Shown here: positions 41,173-51,465 of the stretch, piece after piece
How positions within the stretch are numbered: the stretch's first letter is position 1
Layout: each line of letters opens with the position of its first letter
Source of the DNA: Metopolophium dirhodum
Taxonomy: Eukaryota > Arthropoda > Insecta > Hemiptera > Aphididae
Direction: 5' to 3'
DNA: 64,000 nucleotides
Assembly: GCF_019925205.1 (NCBI RefSeq)
Contig: NC_083566.1
Span: 24,490,001-24,554,000, forward strand
Program-made: the position numbers and the translations under genes
Notes under the pieces: generated by a model
Databases searched by the model: none
What the model was told of the DNA's origin: nothing
Seen by the model: only the letters and a program-made list of their open reading frames with translations

Positions 41173-41626
41173 TTAAGATGATGTCAGCGCACTATTTGCT
41201 TTCTCTATCTAGCCCACGCGCAACATAGACAAAACGCATTTACGCAGAATCATTTTTTCTATGCTTTTAAGTAATCTTATAAATAGTATTCACCCATTAC
41301 AAAAAAAATATAAAGTAAATATTGTTAAGGGAATGGACATATCGATTTGTCTAAATATTGTCTCAAAGCAATTTAAACATAATTTAAATTTACAAAAATG
41401 TTTTGTTTTTTTTGAAAGTTGAATACTAAGTCAAATAACAATAGGTACAATATAAAATCGATATGTCATTCCCTCAAAAATATTATTCCCTATCTTTTTT
41501 GTAATGTTTGATTTTAATCTAAGATTACATAAAAACATATAAAAAATGATTCTGCGTTAATGCGTTTTGTCTATGTTGCGCGTGGGCCAGAGAGAGAAAA
41601 CAAATAGTGCGCTGACATCCTCTTAA
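41173..41626. mobile_element. Family B MITE with about 107-bp inverted arms, inserted in family A
   Basis: Left arm 41173-41279 and right arm 41520-41626 are inverted near-copies: ttaagaggatgtcagcgcac and tatttg, then gcccacgcgcaacatagaca, aaacgcatt and acgcagaatcatttttt. TTAA stands at both outer edges, which could be a TTAA target duplication. Comparison with family A at 56350-56400 shows the uninterrupted site, so this is a later insertion. Frames reading through the right arm are not genes. Confidence 0.75.
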
Positions 41627-41905
41627 TCCATCAACATTAATTACTTGTAAAAATGGTTTAAGTATAATAAATATTAGATCCAATATTCCATCGATTTTAT
41701 ATTTTGTAAAATCATTTTTAAGTACTATTATCCTTAGTGTAAACATTTTAATAACAGAGCAACTACTCATTCAAATTTTTAATTAGGTACTTACATCAAT
41801 GTTTTCAAAACAATTATCCACTAAATTATTGATAATAAAAACAGTGGATTCTCATTTGAAAAACATAAGTTGTTATCATTACAAGAGTACAAGACACTTG
41901 TGATA

Positions 41906-42255
41906 TTTTTTATACGTTTTAGACCAATAAGCGGTAGTAAATTACACATACTTTGGAATGGCCGATTTAATTTTTTTATAAATGTATGTTTCTTAGACCA
42001 AACATCTAGGATTTTTTGGAAGTAGATTTTCAATTTTCAATTTTAAAGGACCTTAAAATAAATATTTTTACTCAAAAATCCCATGAAAAAAATTGCATTA
42101 CGTTGTATTTATTCCGGGCATATCTTATTTTAAATCAAAAAAGTGAATCCATATAAGAGCATAGTCTAGAAGCTTATAAATTCAACCATTTTCTTTCGAA
42201 ATTACAATCGAACTTCAGGAAGTATGCTTAATTTACTACCGCTTTTAGTAGTTTT
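41906..42255. mobile_element. Inverted-repeat insert C
   Basis: aagcggtagtaaattacaca and tact (41929-41952) match the complement of 42221-42244 at 22 of 24 positions. The segment interrupts family A similarity after about 41905. Outer boundaries are approximate and no coding sequence is seen. Confidence 0.5.
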
Positions 42256-42314
42256 TATAGTTATGCAAACAAGAATATATTTCATTTTTCGCGAAGTATT
42301 GACATGTGGTGTGA

Positions 42315-42471
42315 GATGCATCCGGTGGCGGTTGCCCGATGCGCCATTTACAGCGAATCTCGGAAACACCCACTAATGATCATTTACTACTCACACATAG
42401 ACATAGCCCAAATATCATGTGAATTGCCTAAATATTACTCCTTAAAACATGATACGCTGGAGCCCCCTTAA
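42315..42471 (-). repeat. Family E repeat, copy 2
   Basis: On the minus strand it begins ttaagggggctccagcgtat, then ttttaaggagtaatatttag, gcaatt and gatcattagtgggtg, matching 32964-33080 in order. Confidence 0.5.
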
Positions 42472-42599
42472 CTCTTAATAGTAGGACAAAAAAGTTGTTA
42501 ATTTTTAATTTTAAATATCATACCTTACCGTAGAACAGTGTAAATAGTATGTTCATGGTGTAAATAGATAGGTAAGTAATAGCATACAATTAATATATA

Positions 42600-42829
42600 A
42601 ATATTTTAAAAACGTTAACCCGACGCTTTTGAAAACTACTTGAAATTGTTTTTCTTTCTATCCCCACCCAAAGTACCAACTAGAATCACTTTCTCATCAG
42701 AAACGATGCTGAAGTAGAAAATCGAAACTCTTTTACTGCCCCCGACGGTGATGACAGACAGAAAATAACACACATCGCCTATCATTGTAATATCAATACA
42801 TTCATGACTCCGCTCAGAATCTAAAAAAA
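42600..42829 (+). repeat. Family D repeat, copy 4
   Basis: Shares aaagtaccaactaga, atcactttc, cttttactg, ggtgatgacagacaga, aatacattcat and cgctcagaatctaaaaaaag with copy 1. It ends directly against the right terminal repeat of family A. The left boundary is approximate. Confidence 0.6.
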
Positions 42830-42864
42830 GGGGAGGGAGTGAGCGTGCTCGCTGAATCACTCTG

Positions 42865-45022
42865 TATATAAATTACAATGATAATAATCGTATAACTTTT
42901 TTATATTATTTCGTCAAAATATCGGGTCGTTTGATCGCGTATAACAATAATCAGATCGTTCGACGCGACGACATATTATTTTAATCCTCATCGCGTGGCT
43001 GTTGGAAGAACGTTATTTGTAAATTACGATGTACCTAAATACTATGACGACGTGGCTCTCAAGCGCCGAAAACCGATAAATCGATCGATATAATGTTACG
43101 TTATGACATTATCTGCCCGATCGAGAAACGACAAATACGGCGAGAGTAGGAGGAGCCGACTACCCCGGTGCGGTCGCGGTGTAATAATAATTATCGATTA
43201 TTATTTTTGCTACTGACGTTTTTGTGCGTACCCGACCTATTATACGGTCAATATAATATCGCGTACCTATATAACATATTTCTGCAGAGGTGCGGGTTAT
43301 TCCGAGAAGAACTGCACGTGATCAACTCTTAGACATTTGGTAGAAATGCGCGCTAGTGCTGTAGGAGACCGATCGTTATCGCCACGACCGACTTAGGTCG
43401 AGTACGCCGTGTAAACATCCCAGCAGCATCTCATCGGCGGACGACCGGGTGAATTTTCGGAAATTATTGCTCGGCAGGTGCGCGTATCGATTATTTCACG
43501 CGAATCAAAAACAAAGCAAATAATAACCTCCCCCAAATACCGTACGTGTGTATAGGTGCAGTTCGTGGCAATTATATAATAATGTATATTTTGTAAGTAC
43601 AATACACATAAATAATCCAGTTTAATGTTTCTTTTGTTCTCGATTTTTGTTTCTGATTTGAAAGACAACTGTATTTTATGGGTAGGCAGTCACCAGACCG
43701 TCGCCGAGGTCTGTCTGTAGACAATCGCATCGGCTAAACGCAGATATAATTGCAGCAATGCAATGCGACCGGTCTGCAGCAGTGTACAATCTCATAGGGG
43801 TCAATTTTCGTCGGGGATGGGGGTCGTAGTATCTGCAGATGGCTAATATACAATCGGATTAAGTTTTTATAACATATATTATATTTATATAAGTAGTCTA
43901 TTTGAATTCATTTTTATAACTAGGTACCTATTAATTTTGTACAATTTACTACGTAGCCATTTAATTTAGATAAGCAACAAAGATGTTTTAATAATTGCAA
44001 AATAATACCCCACAGCATTTAAAATTCTGCCAAATAGATATTTTAAATTTATCAAAAGCAATAAGGTACAATCATCGACATATACCTGGTTTACGCATGT
44101 TATATTCATCAATGCGGATAATAGGTATATTAGTAGTTTGTCATATTAGGTATGCATTGCCGTTGGCACTTTAAATTAATTTTCAATAGGTACACCAGCT
44201 ACGATAATATAAAAATGGCATAGGATATAGGTACTATAACAATTTATTTATTTATTGAAAGTCGATACGGTTGATTAATTAATATTTTCCTTCTTGAAGC
44301 GCATTTTAGAGTTCATAGAACATAGATGCACCAAGTTATAATGATATGGATTTGTACACTCTATATAATAATTATATATAAATTATTTATATACACAACT
44401 CGGATATAATATCGGTTTATTGTGTCAGTTCATACTTTTAAATTTGAACCTTACAGGAATAATAATTTTCACTTATGGTATTTCAGCTCCGAGTGTTCTA
44501 TCATAAATCCCATTTAAATAGTAAGGGAAAATGCGTTAGGATATTCTGAATGTAATATAACAACACTAGACATAAAAAACAGTTGATTTTGAAATAATAA
44601 ACGTATCTAAATATATATATTTTATTGTTTCATATTTCTTACGGGTACCTATTATCTTTTTTTCGAGTACCTACTTTAATAGATTTTCTCGTTTATGATC
44701 ATTGCTTTCAAATTCAATATTAAAATACAGTTAGTAGTTATAGTTATAGTAGTTATAGTACCTATATACACATCACACAGCACTATTCTGCGAATAGGCG
44801 TTGGGAACGAGATAAGTTTCCTACCCTCAATTTATAACGTATTGTTATATACCTACTCGTATTACTGTATACTTGTACATTTAATTATATCATTTATATC
44901 TGTGGATTCTTATTATTATATTGGTCTTTGACCAAAGTCAGTTTTTTTACTTTTTAAAGTTTTAGGTTTGATTATCTGTTAAAAAGTCTAGGTTATCACC
45001 ATATTTTTAATTTTCTTTTTTA
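42865..45022. other. Non-coding DNA with CpG-rich patch at 42.9-43.8 kb
   Basis: Positions 42910-43500 are CpG-rich (cgttcgacgcgacgac, gtgcggtcgcggtg), and 43680-43830 less so. A 91-codon minus-strand frame (43393-43668) shows no domain. The patch is a candidate regulatory region on composition only; the rest is AT-rich. Confidence 0.3.
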
Positions 45023-45120
45023 TTAAGAGGATGTTAGCGCACAATAAGTTTTTTCTCTCTATAGCACACTATACAATATTTGCGTTTAGACGAACTAATA
45101 TCTTGTTTCGTTAGGCTAAG
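45023..45120. mobile_element. Family B MITE, single arm
   Basis: ttaagaggatgttagcgcac then aataag-tttttctctct and gcgtttagacg match the family B arm at 41173 in order. A partner arm was not found within the next kilobase, so the element is truncated or decayed. Confidence 0.45.
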
Positions 45121-46649
45121 TCATTAAGCTTTTTGTATTAAAGATAATTTATTTAGCCAGGTAGCTATATGCTATATCGTATAATACAAATTGACTATGA
45201 TTTAATGACATATATTTCGATCAATAAATACAAAGAATGTCTATTAAAATCTGTAGTAGGAATAATTTTGTATTTTGACTTTTATGTTAAACAACTATGT
45301 TTGCGCATTGAAACGTTATTTTTTAATTATTATTTAAATTATGCATACGCAGCGTTATTCTATATTTAAGCGTATTAATTATTATTAGATAGCATGCAAT
45401 GCATAATTGAATGTTATGAACTTACGAATACTATATTATGGAATATGGTTCACATTAAAACCATCATATTAAGTAGGTATTACAATAAATACCTGTAGTA
45501 TTTGTAGTAGCAATTATTAATATAACAAATTCGAGAATTCATGACCGATGGCAAATACCAATTAATACGACGAATGACGCAGTATATCACTAAAATCCTT
45601 ACGTCCTTATATACCACTTTTCTAACAATTTAATACCATATTCAATGAAGTAGGTACCTACATCGTGATATTATCAAGTCGTACACATGAAGTATCTGCT
45701 CGTATGATTCTTTGTTAACTATTTAAAAATACTCTTTTCAAAGTTAATATAAAAGGAAAATACTCGAGTGTCTAGCTTTTTTATTCACTGGATTATAGAA
45801 TATTATACAGTCATTTTTGTATGAAAACCATCAAACATGTATAGGTATAGATTATGTTCAAATCAAGTTAAATGAATAATACAACCACGCAGTGCACCTA
45901 CTACCTATAGTAAAATAAACTGATCCAATATCATTTTATATGACATTATAAATAAATCCTGTACTCTGTACCCCTGTAATAGACACAGGAGCATATCATT
46001 TTTATTCTCATTGTTAAGTTTAGTGGTTTACTACATCGGTTTTAATAATACAGTTAAGTGCGTTATTTATTACAACAGCTAGGAGATTTTAATTGTTAAC
46101 GTTTGGAAATCACAACAATATTTATACAGATAATTTAGAATATGAATAGATTATAGATTGACATAGCTGAAAATAAACTTGTGACAGCATTTTAGTGAAA
46201 AGGTTAGCTACGAGTAAGCAATTTAAATATTTAAATATAAATTGGTGATATAAAACGAAACATTTATTTCTATTTTTTCAATTAATTTAAATTAATGTAT
46301 TGTAAAAAAGAACATAATATATTGAACGAAGTTAAAAACATGCTTTTAACTTCGCTAATTATAATTTCTCTAAAACTATAATTGGTTTATATTCTTCTGA
46401 AGCCATCGTTTTACAGTAGGTACTGCTATACTATACGTCGAATGTAAACAACAATAAAACGATTCAAACGATTAGGTAAAGGAGATTAAGCTTTAAAGAG
46501 TGTGATAATTAAATCATTTTTTTCAATTCAAAGTTGGTCAGTACGGTATTTATTTATATTATCTAAAATAGATAATTAAACGTACATAAACTCTCTTCAC
46601 GTTATGGTGCATAAATGTAACCATTGGACAACTACCAATAATAATAATA
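45121..46649. other. Unassigned AT-rich DNA
   Basis: No gene recognised. A 66-codon frame at 45169-45369 has no domain. Confidence 0.4.
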
Positions 46650-46717
46650 ATTACACATAGGTAATGTTAAATAACAATTCAACATTACACATAGGTAATG
46701 TTAAATAACAATTCAAC
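46650..46717. repeat. Exact 34-bp tandem duplication
   Basis: The unit at 46650-46683 (starting attacacataggtaatg, ending acaattcaac) is repeated without change at 46684-46717. The identity implies a recent event or an assembly duplication. Confidence 0.9.
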
Positions 46718-47644
46718 AATATTGATTTACTATCTTTTTTTTTATTGAACTGAAGCCCGGCAACTATGGCCATTAGCTGTTTTCGTAGGTTTTTAGTAGG
46801 TTTGTTACTGAAGTTGGATTTTGGAAACGTGTATGTATGTGTGGCAAAGATTTGCCACTAAGAACTCGGGACTAGTGGCATCGGCCGGTGCTTACTTTCA
46901 GATTGCGTTTCACGATTGATTGCAACTACCGCGCAACGTAAAGCAACTCAAATTAATATCTATATAGTAATTAATATTTATCCACAGATTTTATTTTATT
47001 ATTTATCAAAATGTGTAACATTATTTTTCCACCAAATCTAGTCTTAGTTGTGCTTGTTTATGAAGTATTATTATTTATTTGATTCAGTTACTAGACTAAG
47101 TAGGTATACTATCTTCCTTTTTTTTTACTTAATTTTCAATTTTTTTTATTTGAACTATATTTCTCCAGTTATATTCCCCTACAACAATATCTTTAATCCA
47201 ATCTTGGTCTTTTACTATTGTTCCAGGTATAAGGTACTTGTTTCAAATCCTTTATTCTTCTTTGTGTTATTATCAAAGAACAAAATATTATTGTGATTAT
47301 ATCTTAAATTCTTTCTCTTGCTTTACAAATTTAAGATTTCATTCTCCACTTATTACACTGTCTAAGGTTTTTATTTAAAAATAATTACCTAGTTTTAATT
47401 ATACCTTTTATCATTATATTTCTATTTTGTAATTGCGTTTTTTTTAAAGTTAAGTTTAATTAAGTTATTAAATAAACTATTCAAAGAAAAGAAATTATTT
47501 TAATTTAATGTTTCAAGTAATGTTTTCTTTAAACTAGATAATAAACTTTATTAGAATGCATACATACCACAATATACTATATTACTATCTTAGGTACATA
47601 AAGTATATATTATAATAGATACAAACTAAAGACATTGTACAATT
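46718..47644. other. Unassigned AT-rich DNA
   Basis: Holds gtggcaaagatttgccac, a small palindrome near 46840. On the minus strand a short frame near 47235-47130 reads YLIPGTIVKDQDWIKDIVVG, which looks protein-like, but stops close upstream limit it to under 40 codons. Confidence 0.3.
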
Positions 47645-48613
47645 TATCTCGTTGTCCGTTAAATGTATCAACTCTATATGACTCAAACTTTGTTTAATTC
47701 GTTATTTAATATTCGGTGTATGGTGTTTAAAATTCATCTTAACTTTTCCGTTGCCCGGAATAAAAATTCTGATTTGCAGCTGTACATTATCAAGTGGGCG
47801 ATCTACCTGCGGTAGATCGCGGACCCAGTGCTGTCTGTACGTAAGTGTATGATTAAACTCTATAGTATCAAAGTTATACCAAGTTTGTTGTTTTTACTTA
47901 ATTCCACCTACGGTGGATTAATATAATCAATTAATACAAAGTCCTAACGCAACCTAACCGTACTAAAATCAGATGAATAAAAAAAAAACAAATTTAACCC
48001 TTTGTAAATATTAACCTATCTTCTTCCCAGAGGTCTAATATACCCACTAACTATATAAATACACAGACTATAACTATACAGACTAAACTCTGGAACTACT
48101 TATCAGATCTTATATGTATATTGACAAAAGATAATAATACAAATCAACAAATTTGTCTGATTAACCAATAGCAACCAATATATTATACACCAGTGGATTT
48201 TCCTAAAATTTTCTTTCGTATCAACCTTGAAATACTCTTTTGTTTAAAAAAAAAATCAAGAAGATCTGATAAGTAGTTCCAGAATTTAGCCTGTACATAG
48301 ATTTTCATTTCACATTTTTATAGTTAGATATTATACTATAATTTATATTTAAAAAATAAAGCAAATGGGTTTTTATTATTATTATTATAACTTAAAAAGC
48401 CATAGCAACCATTTATAAACAAAAATTTCTATCGTAAATCTCAAAATTCCTGTTTGAGCACCTACCGGGGGTGATCAATTCCCTTTTTAAATTAGCCTAT
48501 GACACTCACAAAGAATGTGGCTTAGCTATTGGTTGAAGAATTTTCGAAATCGGTTAAGTAGTTTCGGAGTTTATCCCGAACATACAAACAAACACTATCT
48601 TTTTATATATTAG
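47645..48613 (-). mobile_element. Helitron-like element (copy 3), split by an LTR element
   Basis: The 3' part (47645-48040) matches copy 1b, the middle carries the inverted pair seen in copy 2 (actaaactctggaactactt at 48076 against 48258-48295), and the 5' part (48430-48613) matches copy 1a. The element resumes after the LTR insertion at 50424 and reaches its inferred TC end at 50433. It therefore shows the full order 5' to 3' on the minus strand and is about 980 bp without the insert. The 3' terminal word is decayed (cggacaacgagataaa). Confidence 0.6.
48610..48613. repeat. Left TTAG target-site duplication
   Basis: TTAG here is repeated at 50424-50427 immediately outside the other end of the LTR element. 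A 4-bp duplication is normal for Ty3/Gypsy integration. Confidence 0.85.
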
Positions 48614-48755
48614 TGTGGTGGTTCTCGAATTACCAGTAGAGAACCTCCAACGTCGTCGCTACTTTCGTAACCACGATGATCTGAACTCTAAGAAAAGACA
48701 ACAAACGTTTGATATGAAATAAGAAGTGTTTTTATTCTCGATGAGAGGACAGGTT
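48614..48755 (-). mobile_element. 3' LTR of the Gypsy element, truncated to 142 bp
   Basis: Aligns with 50035-50176 at about 134 of 142 positions by eye. It retains the terminal TG..., an AATAAA signal on the minus strand near 48731-48736 and the end of the repeat. The inner part (about 247 bp, presumably U3) is missing: after 48755 the sequence turns directly into integrase code, so a deletion removed the end of pol and the start of the LTR. Confidence 0.85.
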
Positions 48756-49878
48756 ATCGGGTCGTCGCGCAGGACGAATGTCGGCTTGAGTCGATCCATA
48801 GAAATCCATGCGGTCCGGTGATCCAGCTGCAGCTTGAAATCCTTCTCACGACGTTGTAGTACGGCGTAATGCCCTTCGTATCGGGGTTGAAGTGGCGCCT
48901 GATGCGCGTCGATGCGGACGAAAACGTGGCTGACCGCGTTCAGCTGCGTTGGCACAAAAACGCGTCGAGTTGGGTCGTGATTGACTCCGGGAGACGGTCG
49001 AAGCTTAGCCATGGACGCCTTGAGAGTCGCGACGAAGTCGGGTGCCTTTACCTCTGGTGGTGTCGCGTAAAACAGCTCGCCAGGCAACCACAACGACGTC
49101 CCATATACGAGCTCGGCCGGGGTGGAGCCGATGTCCGGTTTGACTGTATTGCGCAGCGCAAGGAGGATGATCGGAAGATTCTGCGACCAATGTGGTGACT
49201 CGTGTGCAGCGAGCGCTGCCTTGAGTGTCCGGTGAAAACGCTTGACTAATCCGTTCGCCTGAGGATGGTAGGGCGAGGTGCGGACGTGCTGGATCCCAAA
49301 AGCAGTGCTGAGAGCTCGCATAAGCTCAGACTCAAACTTTCGTCCCTGATCCGTGGTGATGGTGTCTGGGGCTCCGAAACGGGTGACCCATTTCGTCACG
49401 AGCGTAGCGGCGACCGTGTGGGCACTCATGTTGTCGACGGGCTATGCTTCAGGCCATCGCGTGAAGCAGTCGACGCAGGTAAGCAGATATTTTGCATTGT
49501 TCGACGGTGGTAGTGGCCCGATGAGGTCGAGGTGGATGTGTCCGAAACGTCAATCCGGTGACGCGAATGATGCGAGTGGCGTTGTTGTATGCCTGTGCAC
49601 CTTGGCTTTCTGGCACTGCACGCACGTCCTGACCCAACGCCGTACCGGTGTGGCGTGATGAACACCGCGCACCGATGTTTTTTTGGAACGAACAACCTCG
49701 ACCTGTTGTAGGCTATGTCGAAGTAGACGGATCCGTTTGCGGTTTGCCACGCGTCTAGTTCCAACGAAGGGAGTCGAAAATTGGCGACCGCGTCAATCGC
49801 GGGTGAAGCGGTCGTGGTATTGACGGGCGGGTTGGCAATTTGCGAGTTGTCGTCTGACTGCTGCTGATCGTTGGCCAT
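48659..49878 (-). pseudogene. Ty3/Gypsy gag-integrase remnant
   Basis: The frame starts at 49878 with a gag-like N-terminus (MANDQQQSDDNS, then AIDAVANFRLP) and passes near 49770, in frame, into the pre-integrase region (YFDIAYNRSRLFVPKKHR). Most of gag, protease, reverse transcriptase and RNase H are gone. A second deletion with frame change near 49650 removes the HH half of the zinc finger; CVQCQKAKVHRH keeps the CC half. The integrase core follows: LDLIGPLP (first D, 49526-49528), TTDQG (second D, 49349-49351) and YHPQANGLVKRFHR, where lysine (49241-49243) sits at the D,D-35-E glutamate position. In-frame stops are TGA (49550-49552) and TAG (49442-49444). A GPY/F-like YEGHYAVL follows, then the frame runs into LTR sequence. 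It is non-functional on several counts. Confidence 0.9.
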
Positions 49879-50034
49879 GGCGAGCGATCTAAGGTGACAC
49901 GCGCGGCGGAGGATCAGGACTAGTGTCCGCGGTCACGGCGATACAGCAACGCGAGCTCGATTGTACCTGGCGCGCGTTCGGAACGGCTAAGACGGGTGGC
50001 TATTAGTGCGTGTTACGACTTGTGAGGTCACCAA
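49879..50034 (-). promoter_or_regulatory. Untranslated leader with putative primer-binding site
   Basis: Directly inside the 5' LTR the minus strand reads TTGGTGACCTCACAAGTCG (50034-50016). A TGG-starting word abutting the LTR is what a tRNA primer-binding site looks like. I could not assign the tRNA. The leader then runs to the gag start at 49878. Confidence 0.5.
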
Positions 50035-50423
50035 TGTGGTGGTTCTCGAATGACCAGTAGACAACCTCCAACGTCGTCGCTTCTTTCGTAACCACGACGA
50101 TCTTAACTCTAAGAAAAGACAACAAACTTTTGATTTGAAATAAGAAGTGTTTTTATTCTCGGTGAGAGGACAGGTTGTGATTTCACAGAAAGACGCGACA
50201 ATAAAAAAACGGCGATTGGTCACGATGAGCTCGTAACGGGGTCAAACCAAATGTAAGATGCGGCAGCTGAGAGCATGCGTTTACGATCGTGTGTGTGGTG
50301 GAAGAGAGCGAGACCGGCGGCCGCCGATCCGCGGCAGTCGTCGTCCGCCGGGGATCACTGTGACCAACCGTCTTACAATACAACCGACGCCGGGGGGAAA
50401 TCATGTGGCGGTGGCTCGTCACA
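50035..50423 (-). mobile_element. 5' LTR of the Gypsy element, 389 bp
   Basis: Bounded by TG at 50035 and CA at 50423 and flanked by TTAG at 50424-50427. The minus strand carries AATAAA near 50152-50157. The GC-rich part 50270-50420 would contain U3. A 78-codon frame through it is not a gene. Confidence 0.85.
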
Positions 50424-50433
50424 TTAGCATAGA
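50424..50433 (-). mobile_element. TTAG duplication and terminal bases of Helitron-like copy 3
   Basis: ttagcataga continues the Helitron-like sequence broken at 48613. Joined across the insert it corresponds to the tatataatagtataga edge of copy 1a. Confidence 0.6.
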
Positions 50434-50615
50434 TAAGATAAATTTATGTTTGTGTGTAGATTAGACCTCTGGAAAATAGATACGCTGATTTAAAAAGGGT
50501 TAAATTTGTTTTTTTTTATTCATCGGATAGAACATCGTATATCATTAAATATTTTGGAAATTCAACCCTTAATGGGGAAATTAATTTACAACAGTAAAGT
50601 GGCGCCTTCATCTCT
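50434..50615 (+). repeat. Helitron-like fragments in opposite orientation
   Basis: Positions 50448-50532 (gattagacctctgg, aaagggttaaatttgttttt, ttcatcgga) match 2935-3010 on the plus strand. Positions 50555-50605 (ttttggaaattcaaccctta, ttacaacagt) match 25957-26010. Two broken copies are therefore joined here. Confidence 0.5.
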
Positions 50616-50900
50616 ATTCTATATTTTTTTATTTATATTATATTATTCCTATTACCATCACCATTTTCATCTCCTTTTCCATCACTATCACCATTTATAT
50701 CAATTTTTCCAATCACATTTTCCATTTACACCACCTTCTCCATAAACTTTTAATTTTCCAATCACATTTCACATTTAATCACTGTTCCATTTCCACTCAT
50801 TTTTCCCATTTAATCACCTTATCCAATCACCATCTACATTTTCCATCACATTTTCCATTTAATCAGGTTGAATAATTCACCTTTTCCAATCAACACCACC
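50616..50900. repeat. Pyrimidine-rich degenerate tandem tract
   Basis: The plus strand is almost purely C/T/A with recurrent ccaatcacattttcca, ccatcac and catttaatcac words at irregular 20-30 bp spacing. This looks like a decayed minisatellite leading into the GTT array. Confidence 0.6.
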
Positions 50901-50901
50901 G

Positions 50902-51200
<299 letters not shown>

Positions 51201-51201
<1 letters not shown>

Positions 51202-51465
51202 CAACGCTACCAGAGGGCGATTTGTCTATTTCTAATAATGTTAGTGTCACAGACAATTTAATTAATAAAAGTGAGAAGCGTTGTACAGATAGACCTCGAA
51301 CCAACTAAGTCAAGGAAGCTAAAAAAAAGCCAAGAAAACCATTTTCGGTCTGAAAAATCAATTGTGCAAATGGAAAATTATTAAATTAACTGGTCTTGCA
51401 TATGATCCCACAATAGATTATAAAAATTACATTGGCACGATGAACAAAAATTGTAATATAATATA
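51201..51465 (+). pseudogene. Possible coding relic of unknown origin
   Basis: In frame with the poly-Leu reading of the array, the plus strand gives LPEGDLSISNNVSVTD, then SEKRCTDRPR, then a stop at 51306. After one further stop and a frame change it gives LTGLAYDPTIDYKNYIGTMN (about 51382-51450). The residue mix is more protein-like than neighbouring frames. I recognise no family; a decayed gene, a retrocopy or chance are all possible. Confidence 0.25.

Larger units (their letters stand above)
40849..42864. mobile_element. DNA-type element family A, copy 1, carrying nested insertions
   Basis: The left end agggtgattcacc and catgctcacc, and the complement of the right end (cagagtgattcagcgagca then cgctcact), are inverted copies of each other. 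The body in 40849-41172 and 41627-about 41905 aligns with the reverse complement of 55957-56742 (actgatttttgg, tacttaaagacc, ataataggtttgg, atggtgatt, aaaaatggtttaagtataat, ttctcatttgaaaaac). It is interrupted by family B (41173-41626), the inverted-repeat insert C (about 41906-42255), family E (42315-42471) and family D (about 42600-42829). No transposase frame remains. Confidence 0.65.
48614..50423 (-). mobile_element. Ty3/Gypsy LTR retrotransposon, internally deleted
   Basis: The whole insert is 1810 bp, bounded by TG and CA and by TTAG duplications, with a 389-bp 5' LTR, a short internal region and a 142-bp 3' LTR remnant. Families of this type are several kb long, so most of the body is lost. 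The interior is much more GC-rich than the surroundings, consistent with a recently imported coding element in AT-rich host DNA. Confidence 0.9.

Noticed and set aside
47130..47240. Minus-strand peptide-like frame (YLIPGTIVKDQDW)
   Set aside because: Under 40 codons with stops just upstream and only a weak acceptor; kept only as a remark.
48869..49658. Plus-strand frames of 82-109 codons across the Gypsy element
   Set aside because: They are antisense shadows of the integrase code, which is GC-rich and clearly read on the minus strand.
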